Part shown: in pieces, positions 1-6,603 of the stretch
Position numbering within the stretch: the stretch's first letter is position 1
How the letters are laid out: every line of letters begins with the position of its first letter
Assembly (NCBI GenBank): GCA_023255235.1
Contig: JALRJA010000408.1
Span: 1-6,852 of the forward strand
Origin: Flaviramulus sp.
Lineage (GTDB): Bacteria; Bacteroidota; Bacteroidia; Flavobacteriales; Flavobacteriaceae
Reading direction: 5' to 3'
DNA length: 6,852 bases
Made by a program: the position numbers and the translations under genes
The notes under the pieces: model-generated
What the model was told of the DNA's origin: nothing
Database searches by the model: none
Seen by the model: the letters and a program-made list of their open reading frames with translations, nothing else

Positions 1-69
1 ATATTGGCAGGAATGACGGTATTTTTTCTCATTATCAGTATCAAGAAATTTAAAATAAGGTTGGATTGA
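1..69 (+). CDS. C-terminal end of a membrane protein, probably an ABC-2 type transporter permease (partial, 5' end outside window)
   Basis: Reading from base 1 gives 22 residues ending at TGA (67-69). The stretch [17 protein letters not shown] is a hydrophobic membrane-spanning segment, followed by a short basic tail ending KIRLD. This is the usual end of ABC-2 type exporter permeases, whose last helix is followed by a few basic cytoplasmic residues. The stop overlaps by one base the ATG of the next reading frame (69), which also starts like an ABC-2 permease. Tandem, translationally coupled permease genes of the YbhS/YbhR kind are a known arrangement, and this pairing is the main reason for the family call. 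The tail alone would fit many membrane proteins. Confidence 0.5.
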   Translation: MLAGMTVFFLIISIKKFKIRLD

Positions 70-188
70 TGAGGACTGTATTATTTCTAATACAAAAAGA
101 GTTTTTACAGATATTCAGGAACCGCACCCTCCTGCCGATTATGGTGACGGCTCAAAAATTCAGCGATATAAAGGTCTTGGAGAAATGA
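69..188 (+). pseudogene. Truncated start of a second ABC-2 type transporter permease, broken by a junction with gyrB
   Basis: The ATG at 69 shares its A with the preceding TGA stop, the classic arrangement of coupled operon genes. The first ~25 residues contain [19 protein letters not shown], which is typical of the cytoplasmic N-terminus of ABC-2 permeases (a 'KEF-QI-RN/D' segment entering the first membrane helix). The expected first helix never comes. After about residue 26 (base ~146) the reading becomes [13 protein letters not shown] and stops at 186-188, because the DNA has switched to gyrB sequence in another frame. A full permease would be about 370 residues, so this 39-codon remnant cannot work. 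The 1-base coupling and the N-terminal motif are seen directly. The family assignment is from memory of homologues. Confidence 0.55.
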
Positions 189-364
189 ATGCCGAACAAC
201 TTTGGGATACTACCATGAATCCAGAATTTAGAACTATGCGTTTAGTTCAAATTGACAATGGTACCGAAGCAGATAGAATTTTTTCAATGCTTATGGGAGA
301 TGAAGTACCACCACGAAGAGACTTCATAGAAAAAAATGCTATTTATGCCAATATTGATGCATAA
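146..364 (+). pseudogene. gyrB: 3' fragment of DNA gyrase subunit B (last ~72 codons)
   Basis: In the frame ending at TAA (362-364) the sequence reads [20 protein letters not shown], then NPEFRT, then [16 protein letters not shown], then [13 protein letters not shown]. This is the highly conserved C-terminal end of the Toprim-containing half of Bacteroidota GyrB, which with GyrA introduces negative supercoils. The frame is open back to a TAA at 56-58, but residues before about base 146 do not resemble GyrB; that DNA encodes the permease start in another frame. No ATG, GTG or TTG precedes the internal Met codon at 185, so no functional GyrB (about 640 residues) can be made here. An intact gyrB must exist elsewhere, or the join is an assembly error. 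Identity of the fragment is near certain; its pseudogene status depends on the junction being real. Confidence 0.85.
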
Positions 365-388
365 ATAACAGGTTTTTTTTAAAATTTT

Positions 389-421
389 GAAATATTCCTC
401 GTAGCACATACGGGGAATTTC
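389..421 (+). terminator. Stem-loop after gyrB, possible terminator or leader structure
   Basis: Arm 389-403 (GAAATATTCCTCGTA) pairs with arm 409-421 (TACGGGGAATTTC) around the loop GCACA. This gives 13 pairs including one G-T, with a two-base TA bulge. It lies 25 bases after the gyrB stop. A clear T-run does not follow, so it is a weak intrinsic terminator for the plus strand. It could instead act as an RNA-stabilising 3' structure. Confidence 0.4.
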
Positions 422-492
422 AATATATAGACTTTAAATTAAGCGATATAGAATATCACAAAAATCAGCCACTTTAAATTCATAAATTATCG

Positions 493-500
493 TATTTTTG
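493..500 (+). promoter_or_regulatory. Probable prfA promoter, -7 element TATTTTTG
   Basis: TATTTTTG matches the Bacteroidota -7 consensus TAnnTTTG exactly and ends 19 bases before the prfA ATG, implying a short 5' leader of roughly 13 bases. The upstream -33 region holds only TTTA (473-476), 16 bases away, a weak match to the expected TTTG. The element sits in the 155-bp spacer after the gyrB fragment, so prfA probably has its own promoter. Confidence 0.55.
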
Positions 501-519
501 AAACCAATTAAACAGGTAC

Positions 520-1596
520 ATGCTAGAGAAATTACAAATAATTAAACAACGTTTTGATGAGGTAAGTGATTTAATTATCCAACCCAATATTATTGCAGAT
601 CAAAAACGATATATACAGCTTAATAAAGAATATAAAGACCTTAAAATCTTAATGGATAAAAGGGAAGAATATATTGAAGCTACCAATAACCTATCAGAAG
701 CAGAAGCCATAATATCAGAAGGTGGAGATGCAGAAATGGTTGAAATGGCAAAAATGCAATACGACGAATCTAAAGAACGAATTCCCGTATTAGAAGACCA
801 AATTAAGCTGCTTTTAATACCAAAAGACCCAGAAGACTCAAAAAATGCTGTTGTAGAATTACGAGCTGGTACAGGTGGCGATGAAGCCAGTATTTTTGCA
901 GGCGATTTATTTAGAATGTACAGCAAATATTGTGAAAGCAAAGGCTGGAAAGTTGATGTAGTAGATTTTAACGAAGGCACAAATGGCGGGTTTAAAGAAA
1001 TACAGTTTGAAGTTTCGGGTGAAGATGTTTACGGAACTCTAAAATTTGAAGCAGGTGTACACCGTGTACAACGTGTACCACAAACCGAAACACAAGGACG
1101 CGTTCACACTAGTGCAGCAACTGTTATGGTATTTCCTGAAGCTGAAGAATTTGATATAGAAATAAACCCAAAAGATGTTAGAATAGATTTTTTCTGCTCT
1201 TCCGGTCCTGGCGGGCAATCTGTTAACACCACATACTCTGCAGTAAGGCTAACTCATATCCCCACAGGATTGGTAGCACAGTGCCAAGACCAAAAATCGC
1301 AACATAAAAATAAAGAAAAAGCCTTTAGAGTATTACGCTCACGTTTGTATGATATGGAATTAGCAAAAAAAATGGAGGAAGATGCAGCAAAACGTGGGAG
1401 TATGGTTACCAGTGGCGATAGAAGTGCAAAAATTAGAACATACAACTATCCACAAGGTCGTGTAACAGACCATAGAATTGGTCTAACACTATACGATTTA
1501 AGTAATATTGTTAATGGCGATATTCAAAAAATAATTAACGAATTACAATTAGCTGAAAACACACAAAAGTTACAAGCTAACACAGATGTGGTTTAA
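520..1596 (+). CDS. prfA: Peptide chain release factor 1 (RF1)
   Basis: Full-length class I release factor of 358 residues (E. coli RF1 has 360). It recognises UAA and UAG in the ribosomal A site and triggers peptidyl-tRNA hydrolysis. The catalytic GGQ lies at residues 231-233 in [12 protein letters not shown]; its Gln is the usual PrmC methylation target. The stop-codon-reading tripeptide is P187-Q188-T189 in [15 protein letters not shown], the PxT signature of RF1; RF2 would have SPF. The first ~100 residues are charged and helical, as expected for domain 1. The start is supported by the promoter element just upstream and by full alignment length. pyrF follows after 65 bp on the same strand, so cotranscription is possible. 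The gene itself ends in TAA. No anomaly is seen. Confidence 0.97.
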   Translation: MLEKLQIIKQRFDEVSDLIIQPNIIADQKRYIQLNKEYKDLKILMDKREEYIEATNNLSEAEAIISEGGDAEMVEMAKMQYDESKERIPVLEDQIKLLLIPKDPEDSKNAVVELRAGTGGDEASIFAGDLFRMYSKYCESKGWKVDVVDFNEGTNGGFKEIQFEVSGEDVYGTLKFEAGVHRVQRVPQTETQGRVHTSAATVMVFPEAEEFDIEINPKDVRIDFFCSSGPGGQSVNTTYSAVRLTHIPTGLVAQCQDQKSQHKNKEKAFRVLRSRLYDMELAKKMEEDAAKRGSMVTSGDRSAKIRTYNYPQGRVTDHRIGLTLYDLSNIVNGDIQKIINELQLAENTQKLQANTDVV

Positions 1597-1612
1597 GTAT
1601 GGTTTTATCAGT

Positions 1613-1620
1613 TTATTTTG
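1613..1620 (+). promoter_or_regulatory. Possible weak promoter element for pyrF
   Basis: TTATTTTG in the prfA-pyrF gap differs from TAnnTTTG at one position and lies 41 bases before the pyrF start. No convincing -33 TTTG is present. Readthrough from prfA is an equally good explanation for pyrF expression. Confidence 0.25.
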
Positions 1621-1661
1621 AATATAAAAATCACATAATTAAAAAACCAAATACGTAACTA

Positions 1662-2480
1662 ATGACACAGGATTATTTAGTGAATCAAATAAAAAAGAAA
1701 AAATCCTTTTTATGTATTGGATTGGATGTAGATTTAAACAAAATTCCTGAGCATTTACTAAAAGAACAAGACCCTATTTTTGCTTTTAATAAAGCTATTA
1801 TTGATGCTACTCACAACTATTGCGTTGCCTATAAACCTAATATTGCTTTTTATGAAGCTTATGGATTGAAAGGATGGAAATCATTGCAAAAAACCATAGC
1901 GTATTTAAACACAAACTACCCCGAAATATTTACCATAGCAGATGCCAAAAGAGGCGATATTGGTAATACAAGTAGCATGTATGCCAAAGCTTTTTTTGAA
2001 AACTTAGCCTTTGATTCTGTAACAGTTGCACCTTATATGGGTAAAGATTCTGTAGAACCTTTTTTAGCTTTTAAAAATAAATTCACTATTCTTTTAGCAT
2101 TAACATCTAATGACGGTGCTTTTGATTTTCAAACAACACACACACAAGAAACAGAGCTTTACAAACACGTTATAGAAACATCGAAAACATGGACAAACGC
2201 CCATAATTTAATGTATGTTGTTGGTGCAACCAAAGCAACATATTTGGCAGATATTAGAAAAATTATCCCCGATAGTTTTTTATTAGTTCCTGGTGTTGGT
2301 AAACAAGGAGGCGATTTACAGGCGGTTTGCAAATATGGAATGACTGCCAACGTAGGATTACTAATAAATTCTTCAAGAGCTATTATTTACGCTTCAAAAG
2401 AAGCCGATTTTGCTCAAGCTGCCGCTTTAAAAGCACAAGATATTCAAAAGGAGATGAGTTCTTTTTTATTGCGTGTTTAG
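1662..2480 (+). CDS. pyrF: Orotidine 5'-phosphate decarboxylase (long bacterial form)
   Basis: This enzyme decarboxylates OMP to UMP, the last step of de novo pyrimidine synthesis, in the cytoplasm. At 272 residues it belongs to the longer bacterial subfamily (about 270 residues, as in Bacteroidota, actinobacteria and Myxococcus) rather than the ~230-residue E. coli type. [14 protein letters not shown] (residues 16-29) forms the first strand and substrate-binding Asp. The catalytic D-x-K-R-x-D motif is D94-A-K96-R-G-D99 within [11 protein letters not shown]. The phosphate-binding loops are PGVGKQGGD (210-218) and the NSSRAI segment (236-241). The ATG at 1662 gives the expected N-terminus. The last 15 bases overlap the 3' end of the convergent DUF2071 gene, and no terminator hairpin is visible between them. 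Confidence 0.96.
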   Translation: MTQDYLVNQIKKKKSFLCIGLDVDLNKIPEHLLKEQDPIFAFNKAIIDATHNYCVAYKPNIAFYEAYGLKGWKSLQKTIAYLNTNYPEIFTIADAKRGDIGNTSSMYAKAFFENLAFDSVTVAPYMGKDSVEPFLAFKNKFTILLALTSNDGAFDFQTTHTQETELYKHVIETSKTWTNAHNLMYVVGATKATYLADIRKIIPDSFLLVPGVGKQGGDLQAVCKYGMTANVGLLINSSRAIIYASKEADFAQAAALKAQDIQKEMSSFLLRV

Positions 2481-3200
2481 GTTTGTTATTGTTTGCTTTC
2501 CCCAAGCCATTACTTTAACACCTTTAGAGTAATGAGTTATATTTGGTTTATTGTTTATTAATTCATTAAATCTATCATAGCCTAAGTTCAATTCTTCTAA
2601 GTGAATTTCAGTTATAGGCCATTCTAAATGGTGAATTTCAAACATATTCATAGAGGTTTTAGTATCTTGAAAAAGGGCATATCGCTCTGTTAACCAGGTA
2701 TCTAATTTGGTTTTGTTTGTTGAGTGATTACCAAGCGAATATTTAATTTTTAGCTTGTCGTTAAATTTAGAGTTTATAGAAGTAAAGCTGTTTTTATCTC
2801 GTTTCATTTTAGAAAAACGATATGGAAGCTCTGAAATCGCTTTGGCTAGTTTACACGATATATAGTTTCCGGCTTCTATACTTAAAAAATAAACACCGGT
2901 TTTCCCTTTTAATTTAACGTATGTTCGAATATTAATTTCATGAAAGGTTGATATTGGTTTACAAGCTGGTAGGTTTTTGGGTCTTATTTTTTCCATTGTA
3001 AAGGCTACCAACGAAACCCAAGGTTTTCCGTTAAAAAGATCAATTTCCAATTCTTTAGGCACAAATTGTTTTAATATAGCTAGCTCTACTTCCCAGTGAA
3101 GAAAAACAGCATTATTCCATTCTTGATAAAACGCCCAGCTTTCGGTTGGGGCTTCCCAAGGTCTGTGTGTGGTGGTGTTTAATATTTCTTGAATAGTCAT
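2466..3200 (-). CDS. DUF2071 (YqjF-like) protein of unknown function
   Basis: A 244-residue soluble protein with no signal peptide. It matches the pattern of DUF2071/COG3361 proteins such as Bacillus YqjF, which are usually about 240 residues and are predicted to share the acetoacetate-decarboxylase fold. Hallmarks are THRPWEAP near the start (11-18), paired tryptophans leading to a FLHWEV segment (33-38), [15 protein letters not shown] (60-74), and the core [22 protein letters not shown] region (90-111). The conserved downstream [12 protein letters not shown] (166-177) and HLEWPI (191-196) follow. No biochemical role is established for the family and none is assigned here. The gene starts 39 bp after the DUF4197 lipoprotein gene on the same strand and is probably cotranscribed with it. 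Its end overlaps pyrF by 15 bp tail-to-tail. Confidence 0.85.
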   Translation of the reverse strand: MTIQEILNTTTHRPWEAPTESWAFYQEWNNAVFLHWEVELAILKQFVPKELEIDLFNGKPWVSLVAFTMEKIRPKNLPACKPISTFHEINIRTYVKLKGKTGVYFLSIEAGNYISCKLAKAISELPYRFSKMKRDKNSFTSINSKFNDKLKIKYSLGNHSTNKTKLDTWLTERYALFQDTKTSMNMFEIHHLEWPITEIHLEELNLGYDRFNELINNKPNITHYSKGVKVMAWGKQTITNLNTQ

Positions 3201-3239
3201 TTTTTTCTATAATTTTATTTTTAGAATCAAGGTAAACTA

Positions 3240-3944
3240 CTAATCTTGTAAAGCAAAAACGGTTTGTAGTAAACGGGTAGTTCTAGAAGAAATTTTAGTG
3301 CGTATTTCTTTTTCTTCAACAGCAATCATGGTATAAACACCTTTAAGAGCTTGCGTGGTTACATAGTTTGTTAAATCGGCATTCACCTTGTTTGTGAAAG
3401 GGATATTATTATAGTGTGTTATTAAATTATTCCAAATCTCGTTTGCACCAACCTTGTTTAATGAGTTTTCTATTACAGGTTTAAATTTAGTGTAAAGTGC
3501 TGTTTGTGTTTTTGCGGTTAAATAATGTGTTGCGGCATCAACATTGCCTAATAAAATAGTTTTGGCATCGTTAAAAGTAATGCCTTTTACGGCATCAATA
3601 AAAACAGGAACGGCTTCTTTTACAGCGTTTTCGGCAGCTCGATTTAAAATTTTCAAACCATCATCAGCTAAACTACTTAAGCCAATACCTCGTAAAGCTT
3701 TATCAACTTTTTGAAGTTCTTCAGGCAATACCACTTTTACCAATTCATTTTTAAAAAAGCCATCGGTTTGGGCAAGTTTAGTTACTTGTTTATCAATACC
3801 TAAATGCAATGCTTGTCTTAATCCTGAAGCTATTTCGGTGTTTCCAATGGTTGTATCTTGTGGTAGTTGATTAATAACTTGTTGTAATTCTGCACAAGCA
3901 ATTAAATTAAAAGCAACTAAAAAAAATAAAGTTTTACGAATCAT
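3240..3944 (-). CDS. DUF4197 family lipoprotein
   Basis: A 234-residue predicted lipoprotein. The N-terminus MIRKTLFFLVAFNLIAC is a lipoprotein signal peptide with lipobox L14-I-A-C17, so the mature protein would start at lipidated Cys17. The rest matches the DUF4197 pattern: IASGLRQALHLGIDKQV (38-54), the F-KN-x-V-x-LPEELQKV segment (64-80), NRAAENAVKEAVPVF (101-115), ITFNDAKTILLGNVDAAT (122-139), and YVTTQALKGVYTMIAVEE (194-211). The protein is helix-rich, with no catalytic motif that I recognise, and the family has no established function. It is the first gene of a probable two-gene unit with the DUF2071 gene. The stop codon is TAG. The start ATG is supported by the lipobox distance and by a -7 element 26-33 bases upstream. 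Confidence 0.88.
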   Translation of the reverse strand: MIRKTLFFLVAFNLIACAELQQVINQLPQDTTIGNTEIASGLRQALHLGIDKQVTKLAQTDGFFKNELVKVVLPEELQKVDKALRGIGLSSLADDGLKILNRAAENAVKEAVPVFIDAVKGITFNDAKTILLGNVDAATHYLTAKTQTALYTKFKPVIENSLNKVGANEIWNNLITHYNNIPFTNKVNADLTNYVTTQALKGVYTMIAVEEKEIRTKISSRTTRLLQTVFALQD

Positions 3945-3960
3945 AATACATGGGGTTTTA

Positions 3961-3977
3961 TATCTTTAACAAAGATA
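3961..3977 (-). promoter_or_regulatory. Promoter -7 element of the DUF4197-DUF2071 unit, inside a perfect inverted repeat
   Basis: Read on the minus strand, 3977-3970 is TATCTTTG, an exact TAnnTTTG match, placed to give a leader of about 20 bases before the start at 3944. The same bases are part of a perfect 7-bp inverted repeat, TATCTTT (3961-3967) and AAAGATA (3971-3977), with spacer AAC. On the plus strand the other arm reads TATCTTTA, one base off the same consensus. A good -33 TTTG is not seen at the usual spacing. Confidence 0.5.
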
Positions 3978-4022
3978 TGTTTTAGTCTGCAATTTTAATA
4001 AGTTATAAAACTACATAATTTT

Positions 4023-4050
4023 TTTGCATGATTTTTGTTATTTGTTTTTG
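4023..4050 (+). promoter_or_regulatory. Candidate promoter for the thioredoxin/DUF3738 gene
   Basis: TTTG at 4023-4026 and TGTTTTTG at 4043-4050 (seven of eight positions of TAnnTTTG) are separated by 16 bases and lie 23 bases before the ATG at 4074. This resembles the -33/-7 arrangement of Flavobacteriia, but T-rich sequence in this spacer makes chance matches likely. Confidence 0.35.
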
Positions 4051-4073
4051 AGTGAATAAAAAAGTATATTAAA

Positions 4074-5195
4074 ATGAACTTTTTAAAAACCGTATTTTTT
4101 TCCTTATTTGTAATATTTCCCATCTTTTTTTTCGGGCAGATTAAGATCTCAGAATACATTCAGCATTCTTCATTAGCAAAGCAAAATAAAAATGCTCTTT
4201 ATTTTGTTGATTTTTGGGCAACTTGGTGCGGACCCTGTATTCATGCAACAAAATATATTGAAACGCTACAAAAGCAATATCCAGAAAATTTTTTTGTGCT
4301 TTCATTATCACAAGAAAATCCAGATTTAGTTACTAGGTATATGACTAAGCATAAAAATGGTTTAGCGGTAGCTATTGATTATGATGGTGAAACATTTAGA
4401 AAAAATAATGTTTCTAGTTTGCCTTATGGTGTTTTGTTTAATGCACAAGGTTTTAAAGTTTGGGAAGGTCATCCGGCAGATTTTAAGCAGTATCATGTAG
4501 ACAAGTTTTTAAAGCAGAACAAAAGTCAAGCCTCTGTTGATGATATGATAATACGTCAAGCCTATCATAAAAATGTTGTAGAAAAAAAACTTGAACCACA
4601 AAACGATTTTGAAATTTTTAAGCTATCAAGTAGTATAGATAGTAATAGGTCATTAGAGGTTATTAAATATACAAACTATTTAGAGCTAACAGGAAGTTTA
4701 CAGGCTATTTTTGCTTACACATTCAATAGTAACAAAAACCAAATAATAATGCCTTCAGATATTAATAATCTCTACACAATTCAATTTAAATTTAATACAG
4801 AAGCATATAACAATAAAGTAAAAGTGCTATTAGAAGCTTTGAGTTTAAAGCAAACAACAAACTATATTAATGGCGAAGTTCTAGTTTTTGATGTAACATT
4901 ATCTAAACTTTGGGACACCAATCAAATTAATTGGGGAAATGATACGCAACATTTTTTAATTGGAGATTCTGATATTAAAGCAGATAATGTGACTATTAAT
5001 GAAATTAAATATCAACTATCAAATATATTAGATACTCCAATTGTTATTAACTCAAAAAATGACATTAATACGTTGCATGATTGGGATATTCATTATAAAT
5101 ATTTTGATTTGATGGTTTCTAATATGAGTGATAATTATGGCATATTAGTTGAAAAGAAAGAGGCTAGCTATCCGCAATATGTTATATCAAAATAA
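4074..5195 (+). CDS. Secreted thioredoxin-fold protein (TlpA-like) with C-terminal DUF3738-like domain
   Basis: A 373-residue exported protein. Residues 1-22 are a signal peptide, with a hydrophobic core ending FFFGQ as is common in Flavobacteriia. Residues ~24-150 form a thioredoxin/TlpA-like domain. The redox motif is W48-A-T-W-C52-G-P-C55, and the cis-proline is P117 in SSLPYGVLF, followed by the typical KVWEGHP turn. This predicts periplasmic thiol-disulfide activity, probably reductive, but the direction cannot be read from sequence. Residues ~179-372 follow the DUF3738 (TIGR03435-type) layout: FEIFKLSSS, a YLELTGSLQAIFAYTF segment, YTIQFKFN, LLEALSL, NVTINEIKYQLSNIL (305-319), and the closing YGILVEKKEASYPQYVI (355-371). 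The function of that domain is unknown. The gene stands alone, converging on the OmpA gene with a shared terminator. Confidence 0.85.
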   Translation: MNFLKTVFFSLFVIFPIFFFGQIKISEYIQHSSLAKQNKNALYFVDFWATWCGPCIHATKYIETLQKQYPENFFVLSLSQENPDLVTRYMTKHKNGLAVAIDYDGETFRKNNVSSLPYGVLFNAQGFKVWEGHPADFKQYHVDKFLKQNKSQASVDDMIIRQAYHKNVVEKKLEPQNDFEIFKLSSSIDSNRSLEVIKYTNYLELTGSLQAIFAYTFNSNKNQIIMPSDINNLYTIQFKFNTEAYNNKVKVLLEALSLKQTTNYINGEVLVFDVTLSKLWDTNQINWGNDTQHFLIGDSDIKADNVTINEIKYQLSNILDTPIVINSKNDINTLHDWDIHYKYFDLMVSNMSDNYGILVEKKEASYPQYVISK

Positions 5196-5223
5196 AAGAA
5201 ATTAGTGTTGTTTTCAAGTTTAC

Positions 5224-5264
5224 AACATAAAAAAGGCATCAAAAAACGATGCCTTTTTTATGTT
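5224..5264. terminator. Bidirectional intrinsic terminator between convergent genes
   Basis: The arms 5224-5240 and 5248-5264 are perfect reverse complements over 17 bp around the loop AAAAAAC (5241-5247). The core is GGCATC/GATGCC, flanked by an A-run on the left and a T-run on the right. It therefore reads as GC stem plus U-tail on both strands. It lies 28 bases after the thioredoxin-gene stop and 15 bases from the OmpA-gene stop, so it serves both genes. Confidence 0.92.
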
Positions 5265-5279
5265 TATGGTAAACCTGTA

Positions 5280-6374
5280 TTAGTTATTTATAACTCTAAA
5301 TTCGGTTCTTCTATTTTTTTGATGGTCGCTTTCTGAACATTCTACACCGTTAGAACAACGGTTTACTAATCTAGTTTCACCAAAACCTCTAGCAGTTAAA
5401 CGGCTTCTGGAGATACCTTTAGATACTAAGTAGTTTACAACAGAATTAGCACGTTGTTGTGATAACGACATGTTAAAATCATCATTACCTCTAGAATCTG
5501 TATGAGACATTAACTCTATGCTTACAGGCTTACTGTTTAATAAAGGCAATAATGTATTATCAATTATTCTCTTTGATTCAGGAGTAATACGAGCACTACC
5601 TAAATCATAAAAAATAGGTAAAACATTAGCATTAAATAAGCCACAATCTACTTCTTCCCAAGTAGTAACACCACCTTTTTTAGTTAAAACGGTTTTTGTA
5701 ATAGTTTCTGTTACCGCAGGCACAGTTACTTTTCTGGTTGAAGAAGGTGTATCTACAACTTGTCTTTTTATAGTTACATACTCGGCTGGTATTTCTATTT
5801 CATCTACTCTAGCTGGTGTTTTAACAACGCGTTTTTTATAGGTAGCCGTTACTTCAGAAATAGGCACATTACTAGTTGTGGCATCGTTACTTAACGTGGT
5901 AATGCTCACATCTTTTGATTGTGCAGGATACTCAACAAAACAAGCAACAACACAATCTTCTTTGTTTGGGGAGTCACAAACTGTTTCTTTATACTCCCAT
6001 CCAGCAGTTTTAGGGTAAACTTCAAACGTTTTTGAGGTTTTACCAAAACGTGCAGGCGTTATTGCTAAATCTGTTCTTCCTTCTGTTTTAACATAAGGAA
6101 CGTCAACTGTTTCATAAACTGCAGGTACATAAACTAATTTTTTTGAAGCCTCTTTTACCAATACACGTTCTTCTACTGTTTTGTAGGTTGCAGGTACAAT
6201 TTCTAATTTTGAATAAGCAGGATGGGTTTCAACAGTTACTGTTTCTTCACCAAACTCGTCTTGTGTGATACATTTAGCGTAGCATTTTCCTGGTTCTGCA
6301 TTTTCTGGCAGGTTTTGAGCTTGGGTGTGAGCCAAAGTCAATAAAAAGATTAATAATAATAGATTTGATTTCAT
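5280..6374 (-). CDS. OmpA-family outer-membrane protein with N-terminal PA-x-Y repeats
   Basis: I chose the ATG at 6374 (364 residues) over the one at 6437. It opens directly onto a clean signal peptide (MKSNLLLLIFLLTLAHTQA), and the extra 21 residues look like translated AT-rich leader. The mature N-terminus NLPENAEPGKCYAKC is the usual start of a Flavobacteriia OmpA group. Residues ~51-225 contain recurring proline-alanine segments (HPAY, VPATY, VPAVY, TPARF, YPAQS, TPARV, IPAEY, VPAVT), mostly alternating with V-rich strands, and cysteines 133, 141 and 145. The OmpA domain is ~252-362: IFYDLGSARITPES, HTDSRG (291-296, the peptidoglycan-binding Asp at 293), LSQQRANSVVNYL, the disulfide-type NRCSNGVECSE, and NRRTEFRV with the binding Arg. 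The role is probably anchoring the outer membrane to peptidoglycan; the repeat region's job is unknown. Confidence 0.9.
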   Translation of the reverse strand: MKSNLLLLIFLLTLAHTQAQNLPENAEPGKCYAKCITQDEFGEETVTVETHPAYSKLEIVPATYKTVEERVLVKEASKKLVYVPAVYETVDVPYVKTEGRTDLAITPARFGKTSKTFEVYPKTAGWEYKETVCDSPNKEDCVVACFVEYPAQSKDVSITTLSNDATTSNVPISEVTATYKKRVVKTPARVDEIEIPAEYVTIKRQVVDTPSSTRKVTVPAVTETITKTVLTKKGGVTTWEEVDCGLFNANVLPIFYDLGSARITPESKRIIDNTLLPLLNSKPVSIELMSHTDSRGNDDFNMSLSQQRANSVVNYLVSKGISRSRLTARGFGETRLVNRCSNGVECSESDHQKNRRTEFRVINN

Positions 6375-6406
6375 AAAATAATAAATTTGGTTAAATTTTT
6401 TAATAC

Positions 6407-6416
6407 TTAGTACTAA
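6407..6416. repeat. 10-bp perfect palindrome upstream of the OmpA gene
   Basis: TTAGTACTAA is its own reverse complement and lies 33 bases upstream of the chosen OmpA start, close to where its promoter or leader must be. It could be an operator half-site pair, but palindromes of this size occur by chance in AT-rich spacers. Confidence 0.25.
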
Positions 6417-6427
6417 AAGTAAAAATT

Positions 6428-6434
6428 CAATATA
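6428..6434 (-). promoter_or_regulatory. Weak candidate -7 element for the OmpA gene
   Basis: On the minus strand 6434-6428 reads TATATTG, one T short of TAnnTTTG, 54-60 bases upstream of the OmpA start at 6374. No -33 TTTG was found at the expected spacing. The 229-bp divergent spacer (6375-6603) otherwise holds only AT-rich sequence; I found no RNA gene or further ORF in it. Confidence 0.25.
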
Positions 6435-6603
6435 CAAAAAATTTAGTATATAATTATAAATTTTAGAAACATTCTATAATTATTTTAGAGTTGTAACTAC
6501 TTATGTATATCAGCATTTAATTTTTCTATAAAAGATTTGATGCAAAATAGTTATACAAGCTAAAACTCATTTTCGTAAATTAGCTAAAGAAAAAAGTAAT
6601 CAA

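Noticed and set aside
59..145. Upstream in-frame extension of the gyrB fragment as genuine GyrB sequence or an intein remnant
   Set aside because: The residues in this frame do not resemble GyrB or intein motifs, while another frame of the same DNA gives a coherent permease N-terminus.
185..364. Small standalone gene starting at the internal ATG at 185
   Set aside because: The 59 residues are simply the conserved GyrB C-terminus; no promoter or independent start signal is visible.
600..980. Minus-strand open frame of 126 codons inside prfA
   Set aside because: It lies wholly antisense to a clear RF1 gene, is serine/isoleucine-rich without family resemblance, and is explained by codon bias of the real gene. 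The same applies to minus-strand frames at 1254-1445 and 2159-2350 and the plus-strand frame at 2327-2518.
1078..1086. PQT instead of E. coli's PAT in the RF1 stop-codon tripeptide, considered as a sign of altered stop recognition
   Set aside because: The middle position of PxT is variable across RF1 proteins. Genes here use TAA and TAG stops normally, so no recoding is indicated.
6375..6437. N-terminal extension of the OmpA protein from the ATG at 6437
   Set aside because: The extra 21 residues would precede a complete signal peptide that starts at 6374, and the underlying DNA looks like AT-rich leader with a palindrome.
6558..6585. Inverted repeat AGCTAA / TTAGCT upstream of the MBL gene
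   Set aside because: Only six pairs around a 16-base loop in AT-rich sequence, too weak to call a regulatory structure.
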